A stretch of DNA of 64,000 nt, from contig JBAPTR010000199.1 of NCBI GenBank assembly GCA_049282265.1, positions 62,001 to 126,000 on the forward strand. Direction: 5' to 3'. The notes beneath the pieces were generated by a model. The model did not search any database, was not told where the DNA came from, and worked only from the letters and a program-made list of their open reading frames with translations. The DNA comes from CAYUCJ01 sp049282265. Lineage in GTDB: Bacteria; Desulfobacterota; DSM-4660; Desulfatiglandales; Desulfatiglandaceae. Made by a program: the position numbers and the translations under genes. Within the stretch, counting starts at the first letter, position 1, and each line of letters opens with the position of its first letter. Of the stretch, positions 53,378 through 62,187 are shown in pieces.

Positions 53378-54841
53378 CTATTCCACCCGGTAATTCGGCG
53401 CTTCCTTGATGATGATCACGTCGTGGACATGGCTCTCACGAAGCCCTGCAGCAGTGATTTGAACAAATCTCGGTTCGGTTTGGAGGGCCTGGATATCTCC
53501 ACACCCGAGATACCCCATGCCGGATCTCAGGCCGCCGACAAGCTGATAGACCGTGTCGGCCAGAGGACCGCGGTAGGGTACACGTCCAACAATCCCCTCA
53601 GGAACGAGTTTTTTCTCCAGATCAGCTTCCTCCTGGAAGTACCTGTCCCTGCTGCCTTCTTTCATGGCCTCCAAAGACCCCATGCCCCGGTACACCTTGT
53701 AGGACCGCCCCTGGAAGAGGATGGTTTCACCCGGGCTTTCATCGGTGCCGGCAAAAAGGGAACCGATCATGACGGCATCCGCGCCCCCGGCCATGGCCTT
53801 GGTAACGTCTCCTGAATACTTGATACCGCCGTCGGCGATAATGGGGACACCATATTTCTTGGCCTCGGCCGCACACGCCATAACGGCGGTCATCTGGGGC
53901 ACGCCGACACCGGCCACAACGCGTGTCGTGCAAATGGAACCCGGCCCCACGCCAATCTTGACTGCGTCCACACCTGCTTCGATCAGTGCCCGGGTTGCTT
54001 CAGGCGTTGCCACGTTTCCGGCGATAAGTTCCAGTTCGGGGAATTGCTTCTTCACCATTTCAACAGCCTTGAGGACCTTTTCGGAGTGGCCATGGGCCGT
54101 GTCAACCACCACCACATCCGCATCCGCATCCACAAGGGCCTCAATCCGTTCCATTGAGTCCGGTGCCACCCCAACGGCCGCCCCGGCTCTCAACCGCCCC
54201 AATTCGTCTTTGCAGGAATGGGGGTACTTCTTGATCTTCTCAATGTCCTTTATGGTAATCAGCCCCTGTAATTTCCCGTTATCATCCACGACCAGCAATT
54301 TTTCAATGCGTCTCCTGTGAAGGATGGCCTTGGATTCTTCCAGGGTTATTCCCACTTTTGCGGTGGCCAGGTTTTCCTTGGTCATGACCGCCTCCACAGG
54401 TTGGTCGAGATTGGTCTCGAATCGCAGGTCCCTGTTGGTGATAATACCCACAAGGTTGCCCGATTTCACCACCGGCACTCCGGATATCCTGTATTTTTTC
54501 ATAATATCGAGGACCTCGGATATCTTCTTTCCGGGCTCCACAGTGATGGGGTCCACGATCATTCCGCTTTCCGACTTCTTGACCTTTTCCACCTCCAGGG
54601 CCTGCCGTTCAATGGACATATTCTTGTGGATAAAGCCAATACCTCCCTGCCGCGCCATGGTAATGGCCGTCTTCGATTCGGTCACCGTATCCATGGCGGC
54701 ACTCACAATCGGTATATTCAGATCGATGTGACGGGAAAGCCGCGATTTCACATCCACCTCCCCTGGCAATACAGCCGATCTTGCCGGCATCAGAAGCACA
54801 TCATCAAATGTAAATCCAAATGGAATCTCTTTTCTCTCCAT
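53378..54841 (-). CDS. guaB: IMP dehydrogenase
   Basis: 487 residues; IMP to XMP with NAD+. Catalytic Cys in GPGSICTTR (about 304); two CBS domains inserted around 95-205; flap region GMGSLEAM and SRDRYFQ. It lies upstream of guaA in transcription order, forming a GMP operon. Confidence 0.97.
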   Translation of the reverse strand: MERKEIPFGFTFDDVLLMPARSAVLPGEVDVKSRLSRHIDLNIPIVSAAMDTVTESKTAITMARQGGIGFIHKNMSIERQALEVEKVKKSESGMIVDPITVEPGKKISEVLDIMKKYRISGVPVVKSGNLVGIITNRDLRFETNLDQPVEAVMTKENLATAKVGITLEESKAILHRRRIEKLLVVDDNGKLQGLITIKDIEKIKKYPHSCKDELGRLRAGAAVGVAPDSMERIEALVDADADVVVVDTAHGHSEKVLKAVEMVKKQFPELELIAGNVATPEATRALIEAGVDAVKIGVGPGSICTTRVVAGVGVPQMTAVMACAAEAKKYGVPIIADGGIKYSGDVTKAMAGGADAVMIGSLFAGTDESPGETILFQGRSYKVYRGMGSLEAMKEGSRDRYFQEEADLEKKLVPEGIVGRVPYRGPLADTVYQLVGGLRSGMGYLGCGDIQALQTEPRFVQITAAGLRESHVHDVIIIKEAPNYRVE

Positions 54842-55145
54842 ATCTCCCCCGGTTTTTCAGCAGCCCACCTTACGGCGATTTACAAAAAAGTCCAGCCAGC
54901 CAACTCACATGTCGAGGCTCAACGAACAATTCTCCTCACTTTTACGGATTAATAACCTTCAAGTGCCTTGGCATGGAGAAATGGCGACTGAGGACTTGCG
55001 TCCGGGTGTGGCTAAATCATGCCGACATATTTGACTGTTATTAACAGAATAGTATACCCTATGTCGCCATAAATGACTATCTCAAATTTCGAGGCAGCCT
55101 CATGGCCGGGGCTTCCCGTGCTGAACTCGGTCATCCTGATGCTGA
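54842..55145. other. Intergenic region upstream of guaB
   Basis: 304 bp between the guaB start and the predicted selenoprotein stop. No repeat copy, clear terminator or riboswitch was recognised; probably holds the guaBA promoter. Confidence 0.35.
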
Positions 55146-55802
55146 CTATGGGGTGGAATCCCCCGTATTAAGCGGGAACTGTTGGAAATCCGTACCAGCC
55201 CCATTCGTTTCAACAAACTTCTCCAACACATGGTAGGGCTGTGCCCCAACCAACTTACCCTGTCCCATCAAAAAGGTGGGAACAGCCGTAATCCCCTTCT
55301 CCCGAGCACGCAACCAGTCCGCATCCACTGCATCTCTGAAGCTTCCTGTCACGAGAATGGCCTCGGCTTCCTCCACGGGGAGGCCAACGGAAGAGGCCAG
55401 ATCAAGAAGCACAGGCATTTTTCCTATGTTTTTTCCATCCACGAAGTATGCCTTGAAGGCCGCATTGCGGAAGCCATGCCCTTTTTTTTTTAATTCAGCC
55501 CACAAGCCCAGTTCCTGGGCCAGGCGACTGTTGAAGGTTTTTTTCCTCTCTCCGAAAGGCAGTCCCAGTTCCGCCGCTGTCTTGCTCAAATGATCCATCA
55601 CTTCCCTGATATCAACGGGGTAACCGACAAAAAGGCGTTCCAGGGAGAGCCCTTCCTCCGGTGTGTCGGGATGAAGTGGAAAAGCCCTCCAGCGAATCGT
55701 GACTCCGTATGCTTTTTCAATCTTTTCAATACGCCCGGTAATGAAGTAGCACCAGGGTCAGATATAGTCTGAGAATATTTCCAGTGTGTGGGGTGCTGAC
55801 AT
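55146..55802 (-). CDS. FrnE/DsbA-family thiol oxidoreductase, predicted selenoprotein
   Basis: Read through one in-frame TGA at 55760-55758, the gene gives 218 residues from an ATG with AGAGGA upstream. The TGA is codon 15 and replaces exactly the first Cys of the family's CPWC active site (SDYI-U-PWCYF); Cys18 is intact. The rest is continuous and family-typical: RWRAFPLHPDTPEEG, GFRNAAFKAYFVDGKNIG, and the cis-Pro loop ITAVPTFLMG. There are no other stops. Two weak hairpins follow the TGA (one with stem CGTAT/ATACG at 55733-55706), but no convincing SECIS was established by eye. An ordinary caller would begin at 55601 and lose the active site. A nonsense mutation is the alternative, but the exact position makes Sec likelier. 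Confidence 0.85.
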
Positions 55803-56221
55803 GATCTTTCCTCTCGAAGTGAAAGAGATGATTGATAATTGGGAACTCCGGATAGATACGCAAAGCGTTCATTGACTCTTCCCTGACGGATAAAAAACCC
55901 TTTTCTCGAAAAAGCTATGGAAACAGGCGATTACTGAGGGAATGGAATGAAATTCAACCACGGCTCAGGCCAGAGGATGCCTGGTCGATTGAAAATTGTT
56001 GTTTTATTATAGGCCAAGGCAAAAGATCACGTCAATGAAAATCGCCCCTTTTGAAACCCCAGAAGCCAGGACTCCCCGCGGATCATCGAGGGCAAGGCCC
56101 ACATCCGCCGTCTAATTTGCACTTGAGGTTCTGCACCAATCGATTTGGGGATATTCCTGATCACCATCAAGTTGAGGGAGTCTCACTGGCCATCTTCCCC
56201 CGCCCGTGGTATGTTGGCATC
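55803..56221. other. Divergent region between the selenoprotein and dinB
   Basis: 419 bp. The open frame upstream of dinB (from 56051) has no homology to the polymerase and probably is not translated. No LexA box, repeat or RNA was recognised. Confidence 0.35.
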
Positions 56222-57406
56222 ATGCGACTGAGGCAAATCATCCATCTGGATATGGACGCCTTTTATCCGTCCGTTGAAATCCTGGACCGTCCGGAACTCG
56301 CGGGAAAACCCGTTATTGTAGGTGGGGGTCTTGAGAGGGGGGTCGTCTCATCGGCATCCTACGAGGCCCGAAAGTTCGGAGTTCACTCGGCCCAGCCCAC
56401 AGCTCAGGCCAGACGACTCTGCCCGGACGGCATATTTCTGCCGCCAAGAATGAAAAGGTACCAGGAAGTCTCCAGAAATATTTTTAGCATTTTCCGCAGA
56501 TTTACACCCATCGTGGAACCACTATCCATTGATGAGGCCTTCCTGGACGTAGCGGGCTCGACAAGGCTTTTCGGGCAACCGGAACGGATCGCTAGGGCCA
56601 TCAAAGAAGAGGTACTGAGAGAGACGGGGTTGACTGTTTCTGCAGGTGTTGCCCCTTCCAAATTCGTGGCCAAGATTGCATCCGATATGGAAAAGCCCGA
56701 CGGCCTGACCGTCGTGCTCCCCGACCGGGTCACGGCCTTTTTGGATCCCCTCTCCATAGCCAGGATGTGGGGTGCCGGAAAAGCCGGCCAGAGGGCCCTC
56801 CACCGCCTCAATATCCGGACTTTCAGAGATCTGCGCCAATTTCCTGTGATTCTGCTTGAGCAGAAACTCGGAAAGTCGGGTGTGAAGATGCATCAACTGG
56901 CCTCAGGAATTGATGAAAGAGATGTGATACCCGATCGTGACCCGAAATCCATCGGACATGAGAGGACCTTTTCTCAGGACATACTGGAGCATGGGGAGGC
57001 CAAAAAAGCGATCCTCTCCCTTGCGACCACAGTGGCACATCGCATGCGATGTGAGCGTGTTCGCGGGAAAACCATTACGCTCAAAGTGAAGTACAGCGAT
57101 TTTTCCCAAATAACACGTTCCACTACCCTGTCCTCCTTTACGGATGACGGTCTGAAAATATATGGAGAACTCCTTGCGCTTCTCAATAGTACCGAGGTGG
57201 GAAGACGACCTGTCCGGCTCCTGGGCGTCTCCCTGTCTCAACTCGATTTATCCGAATCGCAGCAACAACTCCTGCTCTTCCACGAAAGCGGTGTCCTGGA
57301 AAAGAGACAAAGGTTGAATGCCGCCCTGGATTCTCTGCAAGAAAAGCATGGGGAAAAATACGTCAAACCGGGCACCCTGATAGGACCTCATAAGACATCA
57401 CGATGA
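56222..57406 (+). CDS. dinB: DNA polymerase IV (Y family)
   Basis: 394 residues from ATG at 56222, where the sequence begins MRLRQIIHLDMDAF. Metal-binding DMDAFYPSVE and PLSIDEAFLDV; YEARKFGVHSA. Translesion synthesis with misincorporation. Longer than E. coli DinB (351) by a C-terminal segment. A longer start at 56051 is unsupported. Confidence 0.94.
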   Translation: MRLRQIIHLDMDAFYPSVEILDRPELAGKPVIVGGGLERGVVSSASYEARKFGVHSAQPTAQARRLCPDGIFLPPRMKRYQEVSRNIFSIFRRFTPIVEPLSIDEAFLDVAGSTRLFGQPERIARAIKEEVLRETGLTVSAGVAPSKFVAKIASDMEKPDGLTVVLPDRVTAFLDPLSIARMWGAGKAGQRALHRLNIRTFRDLRQFPVILLEQKLGKSGVKMHQLASGIDERDVIPDRDPKSIGHERTFSQDILEHGEAKKAILSLATTVAHRMRCERVRGKTITLKVKYSDFSQITRSTTLSSFTDDGLKIYGELLALLNSTEVGRRPVRLLGVSLSQLDLSESQQQLLLFHESGVLEKRQRLNAALDSLQEKHGEKYVKPGTLIGPHKTSR

Positions 57407-57797
57407 CTGTTTTCCGCGCTTTCCCCTTCCCACCTTTATATTCTGCAAAACATCGCACCGCTCAAGAGAGGGGCAGTGAAATCATTTTCGAAAGGGAATA
57501 TCCGGCCGGGACGCCTAATTTGCATAGGAGCGATGATCTGGTTGGTAAAGCACCCAACAGGCGCATCAGACCATGTACGCTTGGACTGACAGTGGAAATA
57601 GCTTGGCTGGGGACCTCTCGCAGAATATTTGTGCCGTGATAAAAGCGCAGGAGGAATATATTCCCGTCGGAAAGGAATGCACTGGCCCTCCCGCTCTGGT
57701 TCAATGTTCCTCACTATGCGGTAGACATTAAGGAGACTGGTCAGGGCCACAGCAATCTTTTTTCAGGCACGAGGCTTGGCAAAGAGAAAAGAGCTCT
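57407..57797. other. Gene-poor stretch after dinB
   Basis: 391 bp. Two open frames (plus 57403-57639, overlapping the dinB stop; minus 57436-57750) have no ribosome site or family resemblance. Nothing else recognised. Confidence 0.4.
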
Positions 57798-58706
57798 TCA
57801 ATTCCCGCTTTCGCAAGCCCTCATGGCAAAGATGAGCCCGAAAAAAGGGATCATGTACATGGCAGCCACTGTTGCCTCCAGGGGCCCGAAAAACTGCGAG
57901 GAAAATACAATAATGAGGACATTATTTATGTTTCCAACGGTAATGGCTGAGGCGATTCGATTTCTTGACCCCGCCCACCAGACGGCGAGCATCCCCAGGA
58001 GAAAATAGACCGCCCCGAGGCCCATGGCGACGAGGGTTGCGTTGAGAAGCGTACCCGGCTGCCGGCGAAAATAGCCGCCGTATTTGGAGAAGACACCGAA
58101 ATTAATGACGGCAAAGATGGCAAGAGATATGGGGTAGCGATGCCGGGCCAGGACTTTAACAAAGTGGGGTGAGGCCTTTCTCAGGATTTCCACTGCCAGG
58201 ATGGGCACAAAAATAACCAGGCTCAGCATCTTCATCATGGCGAAGACGGAAATTTCAAAGGTCCTTCCCATGACGAGTTTGACCAGCATTGGAAGGGTAA
58301 AAGGGACCATCAAAGATGTGATGACCACCATGAGCAGCACCAGTGGGCCGTTCGTCCTCACGACGGTGGCAATGAATGGTGCAACGACTCCGGTTGAAAC
58401 CCCACTCAGCAGCAGCCCGGCCAAAGCGAAACGCGGGCAGGTCATTTTTAGAACCAGGTATACAAGCACAGGAAGCAATGCCAGTTTGACGACTGTGAGC
58501 CATGCGGCCATGAGCCAGTGTTCCTTGAGTGTCTTTCCAATGTCGTCCAAACGAATGGAGAGCAAACTGAGAAAAAGGAGAAACATCATGAAGTAAAGCG
58601 GATAAGGCTGAAAATACGCGCCAAATCGTGGCAGAAAAATCCCCATGAGCATGGAACTGAAGATGACGAGAAGAAGAAAAAGATCGTTCAAACGAAACAT
58701 AAACAA
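57798..58706 (-). CDS. Bile acid:sodium symporter (BASS) family transporter
   Basis: 302 residues, nine or ten hydrophobic segments. The GVSTGVVAPFIATVVRTNG and AITVGNINNVLIIVFSS segments correspond to the two crossed-helix sodium-site motifs of the family. The substrate is unknown; many bacterial members move organic anions. The alternative start is MFRLNDL two codons in. Confidence 0.8.
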   Translation of the reverse strand: MFMFRLNDLFLLLVIFSSMLMGIFLPRFGAYFQPYPLYFMMFLLFLSLLSIRLDDIGKTLKEHWLMAAWLTVVKLALLPVLVYLVLKMTCPRFALAGLLLSGVSTGVVAPFIATVVRTNGPLVLLMVVITSLMVPFTLPMLVKLVMGRTFEISVFAMMKMLSLVIFVPILAVEILRKASPHFVKVLARHRYPISLAIFAVINFGVFSKYGGYFRRQPGTLLNATLVAMGLGAVYFLLGMLAVWWAGSRNRIASAITVGNINNVLIIVFSSQFFGPLEATVAAMYMIPFFGLIFAMRACESGN

Positions 58707-58933
58707 ACCTCAAGACCCGGAATCATATAATAGGACAAACCCAAAGGGGACCTTTCTTATCATTTAAGGCATTCCAATTCAAGATATTATCCTTGCCGAA
58801 AAACGTGCTTCGTACCCGTTCGGGAAAGCCTGCTGTCCAGGAAAACGCTGTCAGGTGGAATCACTGTTCGAAGGCGGGGGGGTCATCTTCTGTCCGGTGT
58901 GGAGATATCGGCTTTTGCGTCCTCAGGTCCCTT

Positions 58934-60049
58934 TCAGGTGGCCTTCTTTACGATTCTGAGAAAGAGATTGATCCCAAGGGATTCCGTTATGACTTCAATG
59001 TCTTCAATTTCCTTTTCAGGGATCGCCCTGGCGAATTCAAGCATATCCTGTCTGCCCCTGTAATACAGGATCCAGTCATAGACATATTCCATAACGAATT
59101 TGAGATCCTTCGGATTGTCATGGCTGAAATTGCCCACAACCAGAGATCCGCCGGGTTTGAGGAGGTCAAAAAGATTTTTTGTTAGTGCGACGGTACCTTT
59201 ACTGTCATCCAGAGGGAAGGACCTGATGTAGTCAAAAAGGCCTGAGCTGTAAATGAGATCGAAACTTTCCTTCTCAAGATATTTCATTTCATACTTTAAC
59301 GGACCAAAGGCAAGTCTGAATCCCCGGAAGTCTTTTCGAGGGTGACAGAACTTCTCCACATATTTTCTGGGTCTGGCCGTGAGATAATTGCCTGCTATGA
59401 TCTGGAAGGCATTGGCTAAAGCGTATTTGAAGCGAGGGTCTCGATCCGAAACATCATAGGTCTTCAGGGTATCCATGTCATGGTCAAGAGCGAGAAAATG
59501 GAAGGTATCATCCCTGTAGACATCGAGCAGTTCCTTGATCTCCTGCGCCGGTCCGGCTGCCAGGCTCAAGACGCTTCCGCCGTTGGTTTTGATAATTTCC
59601 CGGGTGAGATACAGTTTCCGGTTTCGAACCGCCTGACAGGCCTTTGTGGAAACGGCATGCTTGTGGAGGAACATCCCAAACGGCGTTTTGCCCTCAAACT
59701 GGTTACGATAGATAAAGGCCATCATCTGGGCATCACCCGCGTACCCATTGGGCTTGTTTATGATCCTCCAGTAGAAGGGTGCCTGTTGTACTATTTCAAG
59801 ATACGGGGATTCCTGAATGAATTTCAGATGAGCCCTGCTCTGTCCATTCTCAAAATGACCTACGATATCGCCCAACGTGTCCATGAGATCGAATCGCCAG
59901 GGTTCGAACCGCTCCAGTTCCTCGGTCAATTTTTCCTCGAGATCACTGCCTTTGTCCGTGAGAGCGTTCAGCTTATTTTCCAGTCGCATATGGCCGGCTT
60001 CAAGTTCCTTGAAGATTTCTACAAATTGTGGGTCCAATCTTGCCATCAT
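58934..60049 (-). CDS. PhcB-like SAM-dependent methyltransferase
   Basis: 371 residues. The central region contains KPNGYAGDAQMMAFIYR and AVRNRKLYL, characteristic of proteins annotated as 3-hydroxypalmitate methyl ester synthases (PhcB-like), then a SAM site GGSVLSLAAGPAQE and LLKPGGSLVVGNFS. In Ralstonia PhcB makes a fatty-acid methyl ester quorum signal. The gene follows the hybrid histidine kinase by 29 bp, like phcB near phcS/phcR. The substrate here is unknown. Confidence 0.75.
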   Translation of the reverse strand: MMARLDPQFVEIFKELEAGHMRLENKLNALTDKGSDLEEKLTEELERFEPWRFDLMDTLGDIVGHFENGQSRAHLKFIQESPYLEIVQQAPFYWRIINKPNGYAGDAQMMAFIYRNQFEGKTPFGMFLHKHAVSTKACQAVRNRKLYLTREIIKTNGGSVLSLAAGPAQEIKELLDVYRDDTFHFLALDHDMDTLKTYDVSDRDPRFKYALANAFQIIAGNYLTARPRKYVEKFCHPRKDFRGFRLAFGPLKYEMKYLEKESFDLIYSSGLFDYIRSFPLDDSKGTVALTKNLFDLLKPGGSLVVGNFSHDNPKDLKFVMEYVYDWILYYRGRQDMLEFARAIPEKEIEDIEVITESLGINLFLRIVKKAT

Positions 60050-60078
60050 TGCTCCTTTGATGATATTAAAGGGTCAAC

Positions 60079-62037
60079 CTATTTGAGGATTTCCCTCACC
60101 TTCTTGGAGAGTTGATAAATGTCGTAGGGTTTCTGAACAAAGCCGGCGCATCCTCTGTCCATGATGTCACTGGCCTCACCGGAGAGGCTGTATCCGCTCG
60201 ACAGCAACACTCTGATATGGGGATCCATTTCCTTGAGCAGATCAAATGTCCTGCTTCCGCTCATACCAGGCATGATGAGATCGAGAATCACCAGATCGAT
60301 GAGACCGGCCTGTTTTTCATAAATCTCCAGGGCTTCCTGACCACTTCTCGCTATCAACACGGTGTAGCCAAGACTTTTCAGCATCTCCGAAGCCACTTCC
60401 GCGATCGTGTCTTCATCTTCCACGAACAGGACGGTTTCTTCTCCATCCAGCAACTCTTCCGGATCGCATGCTTCCTCCTTTGAGGCAAAACCGTTTACGG
60501 CCGGAAGGAAGAATGAGATCTTGCTCCCCTGCCCGACCTTGCTCTCCGCCGCAAAGAACCCGCTATGATTTTGGATAATCCCGTAAGCGGAAGCCAACCC
60601 CATTCCGGTTCCTCTGCTCATCTCCTTTGTGGTGAAAAACGGATCAAAGATCCTTTTGATGGTCTTTTGATCCATTCCTATCCCCTTGTCGGTCACACTG
60701 GTCTTCACATACTTGCCCGCCTTTGCGCCTTCCAGTCCCTTGGTTTTCTTCTCCTCGATAATGATATTTTTTGTTTCTATATCGAGGCTCCCTCCACCAG
60801 GCATGGCCTGCCAGGCGTTTACGAAGAGATTGAGAAGGACCTGTTCGATTTGCCCTCGATCAATACACACGGTCCACAAATCGCTTTCAAAATCGAGGTT
60901 TATGGAAATTTCCTTTTTAGTCCTTCCAAACAATCTCGAGCACTCCGTGATGAGTGCGTTCAGCTCGGTCGGTTTCACCTCATATTTTCCTCCCCTGGCG
61001 AACCCGAGCAGCTGCCGCGTCAACTCAGAGCCTCTGAGGACATATTGTTCTGTGTTTTTGAGCCGTTCGAAATGGGGGTGATCCGGGTCCGATTTCAAGA
61101 GCATCAATGAAGTGTTGCCCTGGACACCCATAAGGAGATTGTTGAAATCGTGGGCAATGCCCCCTGCAAGTCTGCCGAGGGCCTCCAGTTTTTGGGCTTC
61201 CTGAAGCTTGGATTCCAAGTCAGCGCGCCCTTGTTCGGCCCTTTTCCGTTCGTCGATTTCTTCGCTCAACTCCCTGTTTTTGTTGAGGAGTTGTTCGGTT
61301 CTCTTGCTCACGATCTTTTCGAGAAGGCGATTGGCAGACTTGACCTTTTCCTGTTCTTTTTCAAGCCTGAATGCGAGGAAAAAATCCCTTCTGGTGTAGT
61401 ATTCAATAAAATAGCAGGCAAACATCCCCACCAGGTTGGAGCTGATGAAAAAGAAATTGTTGTTCATCAGGACCGAAACTGGCGTCTCGATTACCTGTGT
61501 CGCCACGATCTCATAGAGGGCCACGAGAATCCAACCGGCCGAAGTGGCCCACACAAAACGGACCCTGGTGAAAGTGTAGCCCCAGATGAAGACGAGAATC
61601 AGTCCGGCATAATAGGTCTGGTTTATCGGCGGCGGGAGAATCGCTATCATATAGATAATTGCCGATCCTGCCACGATCATGGCCGCTGCCACGGAGAGCT
61701 GAAAAAAGCGTTTGTAAAAAGGAAGATAGGAGAGAAGAATTGTTCCGAGAAGGAAGGGGCAGACAATGGCAAAACGGATGATCCAGAGCGTTTCTTTCAT
61801 CTCAGGGATCAACTCGGCATCAAGGATACCGAAGAAACCATAAAGAACAATTCCTGCCAGAAGTGAGAAACGGACCGTCTTGAGGGAATTGATGAAATAG
61901 TCTTCCCGGAAATCCTTTTCGAGTCCCCCGTGAAAGGAAAGGGAGACGGGATGGATCTCCATTTCATTGAGCCCCTGAGATGCGGCCGGCATGATAAAAT
62001 CTCTATTCGCTACCACTTTTCCTCCCAAAAGAACCAT
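60079..62037 (-). CDS. Membrane hybrid histidine kinase/receiver
   Basis: 652 residues. About six membrane segments (60-215), a coiled coil (225-290), HisKA with the phospho-acceptor His in GGIAHDFNN (near 307), HATPase (GTGMGLASAYGI), and a C-terminal receiver with phospho-Asp in LVILDLIMPGMSG (near 584). There is no periplasmic sensor domain or DNA-binding output, so the membrane domain probably senses the signal directly, as in PhcS/LqsS-type kinases. Upstream of, and probably co-transcribed with, the PhcB-like gene. Confidence 0.92.
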   Translation of the reverse strand: MVLLGGKVVANRDFIMPAASQGLNEMEIHPVSLSFHGGLEKDFREDYFINSLKTVRFSLLAGIVLYGFFGILDAELIPEMKETLWIIRFAIVCPFLLGTILLSYLPFYKRFFQLSVAAAMIVAGSAIIYMIAILPPPINQTYYAGLILVFIWGYTFTRVRFVWATSAGWILVALYEIVATQVIETPVSVLMNNNFFFISSNLVGMFACYFIEYYTRRDFFLAFRLEKEQEKVKSANRLLEKIVSKRTEQLLNKNRELSEEIDERKRAEQGRADLESKLQEAQKLEALGRLAGGIAHDFNNLLMGVQGNTSLMLLKSDPDHPHFERLKNTEQYVLRGSELTRQLLGFARGGKYEVKPTELNALITECSRLFGRTKKEISINLDFESDLWTVCIDRGQIEQVLLNLFVNAWQAMPGGGSLDIETKNIIIEEKKTKGLEGAKAGKYVKTSVTDKGIGMDQKTIKRIFDPFFTTKEMSRGTGMGLASAYGIIQNHSGFFAAESKVGQGSKISFFLPAVNGFASKEEACDPEELLDGEETVLFVEDEDTIAEVASEMLKSLGYTVLIARSGQEALEIYEKQAGLIDLVILDLIMPGMSGSRTFDLLKEMDPHIRVLLSSGYSLSGEASDIMDRGCAGFVQKPYDIYQLSKKVREILK

Positions 62038-62187
62038 TTTTAAAGCTCTATCGGCAGAAAAAAGAAAATCTTAAGAAGTAGTTGGTTCAGGCTTGTTGGG
62101 GGACAGAGGAAAGGCTTGGGGCAGGCATCCATGACGTCCGGGAGCATTTCCGTTGTCCGGGAGAGGTTATCACGATTACCTTAATGT

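Noticed and set aside
55146..55601. Calling the FrnE-like gene from the GTG at 55601, or as a pseudogene
   Set aside because: The short start would remove the thioredoxin-fold beginning and active site. A single TGA exactly at the redox Cys with everything else intact is better explained by selenocysteine.
57403..57639. A 78-codon gene overlapping the dinB stop by ATGA
   Set aside because: The overlap is suggestive, but composition is unlike a protein and no family or downstream partner is visible.
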